Shown here piece after piece: positions 59,101-64,000 of a DNA stretch of 64,000 nucleotides. Positions within the stretch are counted from its first letter, which is position 1, and each line of letters starts with the position of its first letter. A program made the translations under genes and the position numbers. The notes beneath the pieces are model-generated. The model did no database searches. It was not told the DNA's origin and saw nothing but the letters and a program-made list of their open reading frames with translations. The stretch lies in assembly GCA_022605955.1 (NCBI GenBank), contig JAKCOZ010000007.1, positions 10,979,501 to 11,043,500 of the forward strand, read 5' to 3'. This DNA comes from Rallus limicola. Lineage: Eukaryota > Chordata > Aves > Gruiformes > Rallidae.

Positions 59101-62100
59101 AAGCAATTAGTGTGCAGATTGTCCATTCGGTTGTTGGGCTATAGAATATTTCAAAAATCTAACACCACTGTTGAAAAAAATAGAGAGGAAGAGGAGGAAG
59201 GTTAAGCAGTGAATGCACCCCAAATGGCTCTAAATACATTATTCCAGAAGGAGAGTTTCTAGAGAGTGCACAAATGTCCATGCAGAAAATTGGAAATTTT
59301 ACTAGTAAGGGTGATGATTTCCTTCTCCTGTATCTCCTGCCCTTCCCCCTTCTTTTTTTTACCCCTGAAATGTGGCATGTCTTTTATCCAACCTGGTTCT
59401 GTCACTGGGTTTGGGGGCTGGGACTCTTGTGGATCAAGATGCTGCGCTGACCCAGCTTCCCCTCCTCCAGGCTCAAGCAAACTAGGCTTGTGTTTCATCT
59501 GAGTTTGTCTCAGAGAACGGAACCTCCTGGAGGGTCTCCAGGCAGCATCTGCTGGAGAAGGTTATTGAAATGGCTTCAGTGGTGTTAAATGTGGACTCTT
59601 GAGTGTCAGTAAAAAGAGTAAAAAGCTGGTGAAAAACTAAAGGTTGTGTATTGAGTGTTTTCTTTTTCACACCCTTTCCTGTGTAACCAGAAGTGTTAAT
59701 TCAGAAGGTATGGCTATATACAGAAACTAACCTTCCCTCAACTGTTCCTATACATCGGTAATAGCTGCTGTTTGAGATCAGGTTCTTTCCTGTGAAAGGT
59801 GACCCCAGCCAAGGAAACCCCTCCTAGACAAAAACTCTGATTCCTGTGAACACAAAGTGATGATTTGCTGAAAGTAACAGTAATGGAGCACGTCTGATGC
59901 AGGGCTGAAAACAGAGTGAGAAGAGAAGGAAAAGGTTTGTTTGGTTTGTGTTGATCGAAGTGCTGAGCGCCAGCCTACCCCTCTGCGCAGCATGGATGTG
60001 GGGATCCATAGAAGTTATGCACTGCCCACATAAACAAGTAAATCTCTTAAGCTCTGTGTCGGACCCTGTGTTTGCAGTGTCTTTTCTCATATTTAGGCCT
60101 TAAACCAGCATGGATTTCTTATGACGGCTGAGAAGAAAACACACAGCCTCCACTGATACCTATACAGATATGACAGAACTCTTAATCATAAGATTTAGTC
60201 TCCCTTTGGGAAGATTATAGGTTAAAAGATTCATCTCCTTGTTCTATCTTGGATTACTAAGTGTTTGTGGCTGTGTGTCACTGTATTTATCTAGTCCACA
60301 TGTTGTATTTGAATTAACTGAGAGTGTGTTTGGATGAATAAAGTAGCATAATTTCCTTCCCTTCCCCTGAAGGAGAGGTGGGTTTCTTTTAAAGTATGGC
60401 AGCTATTATGACTAACCATATAATTACACCTTTAATCAGAGTAAAATATTTTAGATACACAGTAGCCCCATTTGGCCCCTCTGTTGAATTGAAAAGCCTC
60501 TAAAGACGCATAGTATGGCCTGTAGTCATCATCGCCACCTTTAATCACTCCGCATGTTAACGCCACTGTGCTGGAGTGCACATGGCTGCATGGTTTACTT
60601 TTGGGGGGGGTGGTATGGGCATGGAAGACAGGGAGATGTTACTGCTGAATTCTTCTTTTGCCTCTGAGTGTCTCAGGATACTGTCGTGTTTCCCTTCTTA
60701 CTGTCTCTGATCATCATTTTGCCAACGTTCAATCAGTTTCCTGTCCTGTGTTTGGAGTAAGACATGGCTCTGAAGGCACAGGAAGAGGCCTTTAGTACAA
60801 AGGGGATCCTGAAGGTTTTGAGAGGCTTATAGGTGTGGAAAGCAGCTAGTTCAGCGTGCAGTGTACAGAAAGCCTCTCCTCCTCTAAACAGCAAGCTAGG
60901 TGAACTTGTCCTTCACAGCTCCTCAAAGACCCAGCTCAGCTTCTGTCTGTCCCATTTTATGCAAGCTAAATGTGGGTCTCCACTTTCTGACATACTGGGA
61001 TTCATCCTCAAAGTAAGAAAAATGTTCAGCTACAACTAAGATTGCACTTCTGTAATTTATCCACTCCAGTCCCAGTGTTAATCCTGTAATTTTAATAAAG
61101 CCTAATAAGTGCCATTTCTTAAAGACCTTAATTATGCTAGCAGCTATTTTTATAAGAAATCTTTTGCTCTAATTGAAATAGCTATTTCCAGTATTTACTT
61201 CTGCTCTAGTTCGTGTTTTGCCTGTTATGTTTATTTTAACATCTTTTTTTGTGTGTGTGTGAAGAGGGTGAACAGAGGGAGGAAAAGAAAGGAAAGGAAG
61301 GGTCAGATTCCACCTAGTGAAGAAGGAATAAAAGAAGGACAGCTTTGTCAAATAGAGCCACCTCTGCAGATTTCACAAAGGAGAAATTTTTGTTGTCATC
61401 TCTGAAACTAACATTGGCTGGTTTGGGGCTGAAAGTTTAATTGTTCTTGGGAGAAGAACTGAAAATGGCTGAGAATTTTGAGAAGGTTAGAAGGAGCTTA
61501 GGGTTGTGCCGTAGCAACTGATGGCACACTGACAGGCCCAGAGATCAGAAGTGAGCAGATATGTGGTTCAAGGCACGTGTGCCTGGCAGAGTTTTCAGCC
61601 TTAGTTAGCCATGGTCTATTTTACTCCATCACAGTGAAAAAATTTTGAGCATCATGTTTGCAAAATGATCATGACAAGGCTAGAGCTTGTTGCTGTCACT
61701 GCATGTTTTCTCACCACTCACTGGGTATGCAAACATTGCACAGGGATGTTGGTGCAGCACCGAGATAAGGGCAGTAAATTAAAACAAACATAATAAATGG
61801 GAAAACCTTTGTAAAAGAAGTGCAGACAACCGTGTTCAGTACAACTGCTGATGGCTCGGCCTTGAGCTCGGTTGGTGGAGCTGCTGCTGCCTGACTGCCA
61901 AGATAATGTGGATGCATGATGTAATAATCATGCCAAGCCCACACTGCCATGGTATTACAGCAAAAGCCATGTCTGTGAACTGGGCACATTCCAGCTACGT
62001 TCAAGTACAGTAACAAAGTAATTGGAAAGGTTTTGCCAATCTATGCATAGTTACAGTGTGAAGTTGGGGCCTGACAGGCAAAGTAAGTCTCTCTTGCTGG

Positions 62101-63093
62101 CCAGGTACGAGAGGACACAATCTTTAGTCAGTACCTTTTTTATCTGGCTCTTGGAACATTTTCTTTTGCGATGTTAGAATTGCTATGTAGGATAGACTGA
62201 AGATCTGCCTACCCTGTTGCCTTTCGTGTGTTTGTGGCTATTTGGATACAGGACATAAACGTAGGTAAAGCTAAATGGATTAACTGGCCAACTTGTAACA
62301 CCAGTCGCTTTGCTGCTGGGTGGATGTACATTAAAATCATGCCTGATCTTCAGAGAAGACCAGACATTTGAGTGGCAGAACATTGTGAGTGACAGGGAAA
62401 ACTTCAATAAAACACAGCAAGTGTTTTAAATACTTTTGTTGCATATTCCACAGCTGGGGAGGTGTGTAACAGAAATGCCTGTATCAGCCAGCTTTAAGCA
62501 TCTCCATATAGCCCATCCAGTGGGTAAATAAATAGGTTTGAATGTGACAACTGCAAGGACACCTGTTAGATCCTTTCCAAAATATGTGCCACTTAATGGG
62601 AGATTTTTGTTGTGTTGGTGTTTTGTTGGGTTTTTTCCATTAGTAATTAGGAGACATGTCCTTAAGATATTTGCATAGTCCTAAACTGAGCTTGTTTATG
62701 CGGTTGAATTAAGAAACTTCATGCAACCTTCACAAACCCTTCCTGCTTTCTGAAGTTTTTGGAACAGTTAGTTAATTCTGACTCCCCATCTTCCTCTTTG
62801 ACTGACATTTGCAATTTCCTTTCGAGAAACAACTTCCTATTGAGCACTAACTTATCTGACCACTTTGATGTATTTGAAAAATATTTTTTTGAAGTCCTGA
62901 ATGCATTGCAAAATCCACCGTTGTCTTCACAGCCTGTATTTCTGCACTGCCTGATCTGAGGGAAGAGGTGGATAGGAGCTCATCTAACTAACAAATGAAA
63001 ATCAAATTAGGCTGTGCTTGATCATGTCGTGTCACTGTAAAGTTCCAAACGGCAGCAATTGAAATCTGGTTAGGCAGCTAAAGAGGTCTGAAC

Positions 63094-63142
63094 CACAACA
63101 TATTTGTTGTGATCAGAATTGTGGCATATTTGTTGTGATCAG
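63094..63142. repeat. small direct and inverted repeat
   Basis: CATATTTGTTGTGATCAG occurs twice with a 26-bp period (63,099 and 63,125). The first copy overlaps the inverted repeat CACAACA-TATT-TGTTGTG (63,094-63,111). Confidence 0.85.
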
Positions 63143-64000
63143 CGTTGACTTTTTGGGAGTTGGGTGGACTTCCAAGAAATGCTTCAGCATATTTGGAGGC
63201 AGATACAGAAATGGGCTGATTCCTGCGGTGCAGCCGATCGCCATGCCAGAACTACAGGAACCTAAGTCCTGGCCTGCAAAGTAGCCATTAAACTGAGATG
63301 TGAATGCCTGTGTTCTGTACACAGCCAACAGAAGAGCTTAAGTGCTACATACCAGGATTCCCAGCTACTGCCTTTCTGATCAAGGAACGCTTAAGCTCCC
63401 TGATGTTCCTGCGTTTTATCTAATGTCTGTTTGATGTGGAGCAGGGACTGGAGCTCTTAAAAGACGCTTTGAATCTCGTGGGTTTTTCCACAGTGGCCCA
63501 GCCTTTGAGGGAGAGAGAAATGACCTCCTCATTGCTCTGTTTGGTGGGTTGAGCACTTTTCTGAGAGGGAGGGATTTAAACTTTCTTGAGTTAAAGGTTG
63601 TCTTGCTAGCTTTTGAGTTTCTGGCTTCTCAGACCAAAACGCCTGGATTGTTAGAGAAGAGCAACATACTTACTGTCGTGGATGTGGTTTTCAGTGCAAG
63701 CAATGCATACAGCATGCTGTGAGTGGAAATCTCCACAGAGCATCCATTCACGTGTACTGAATTAAGCCCCTAAACAGGCTTAGGTACAGAAGTACCAACT
63801 TTGTACTTACAGGCTTAAATGTGACATAAACCACGAGCCCGCAGAGTTGCATTGCTTCTGGGTGTGTCCAGAAGCAGTGCTTTAAGAAACTCTTGAAATA
63901 CTGGGTACAGAAAAAGCCGGGCTCATCAGGACTCTTTGGGGGACGGGAGTGGAAGATTTTGTGACCGACCTCTTGGACTTCAATGTCTAAATGCCCTCAA

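Larger units (their letters stand above)
38606..64000 (+). other. SPIDR intron 5 (partial, over 25 kb)
   Basis: Begins GTGAGA and runs past the window edge. It holds three CR1 fragments, an internal CpG island, a candidate antisense exon, a 50-bp tandem duplication and several perfect inverted repeats, listed separately. Outside these, 50,108-63,093 is AT-rich unique sequence without a gene I can support. Long frames at 47,268-47,699 (plus) and 56,105-56,611 (minus) have no splice context and no recognisable product. Confidence 0.65.

Noticed and set aside
62759..62959. 66-codon protein-like plus frame (contains DHFDVFEKYFFEVLNALQNP)
   Set aside because: Preceded by an AACAG acceptor-like site but ends in a stop without donor. 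Length is within chance for AT-rich DNA and no family is recognised.
1..64000. CRISPR array, operon, phage or other prokaryotic system
   Set aside because: The repeats and intron-split genes are those of a bird genome. No regularly spaced repeats, ribosome-binding sites or compact gene clusters are present.

Overview
This is vertebrate nuclear DNA, most likely from a bird. It has split genes in long non-coding stretches, CpG-island promoters and many CR1 LINE fragments ending in the avian 8-bp tail motif (ATTCTRTG / CACAGAAT). It also has a bird-type ERV solo LTR with a perfect 5-bp target-site duplication. There is no bacterial gene structure, so almost all short open frames here are chance.

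Layout: (1) 1-12.5 kb is repeat-rich and non-coding: several CR1 copies on the minus strand, an old MIR-like SINE and the solo LTR at 8.5-9.1 kb. (2) A CpG island at about 12.56-13.50 kb holds the first coding exon, on the minus strand, of a gene resembling ethanolaminephosphotransferase 1 (EPT1/SELENOI). Its later exons are not visible. (3) 13.5-24.4 kb is intergenic and carries a 3-kb decayed CR1 (19.3-22.4 kb) and a second, older LTR. (4) A large CpG island at about 24.4-26.1 kb holds coding exon 1 of SPIDR (scaffold protein involved in DNA repair) on the plus strand. Exons 2-5 follow at 32.96, 34.09, 35.68 and 38.45 kb. All five join in frame with GT/AG borders and give about 198 N-terminal residues. 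(5) From 38.6 kb to the end is SPIDR intron 5. It contains an orphan CpG island (39.55-40.22 kb), a candidate minus-strand exon beside it (40,296-40,675), CR1 fragments, a 50-bp tandem duplication and several perfect inverted repeats.

The two genes are divergently oriented, with start codons about 12.2 kb apart. One would act in phospholipid synthesis (Kennedy pathway), the other in homologous recombination. I see no functional link between them. I found no convincing novel multi-gene system. The items most worth follow-up are the EPT1-like first exon, the antisense exon candidate with its CpG island inside SPIDR, and the SPIDR gene model with its five-codon first exon.
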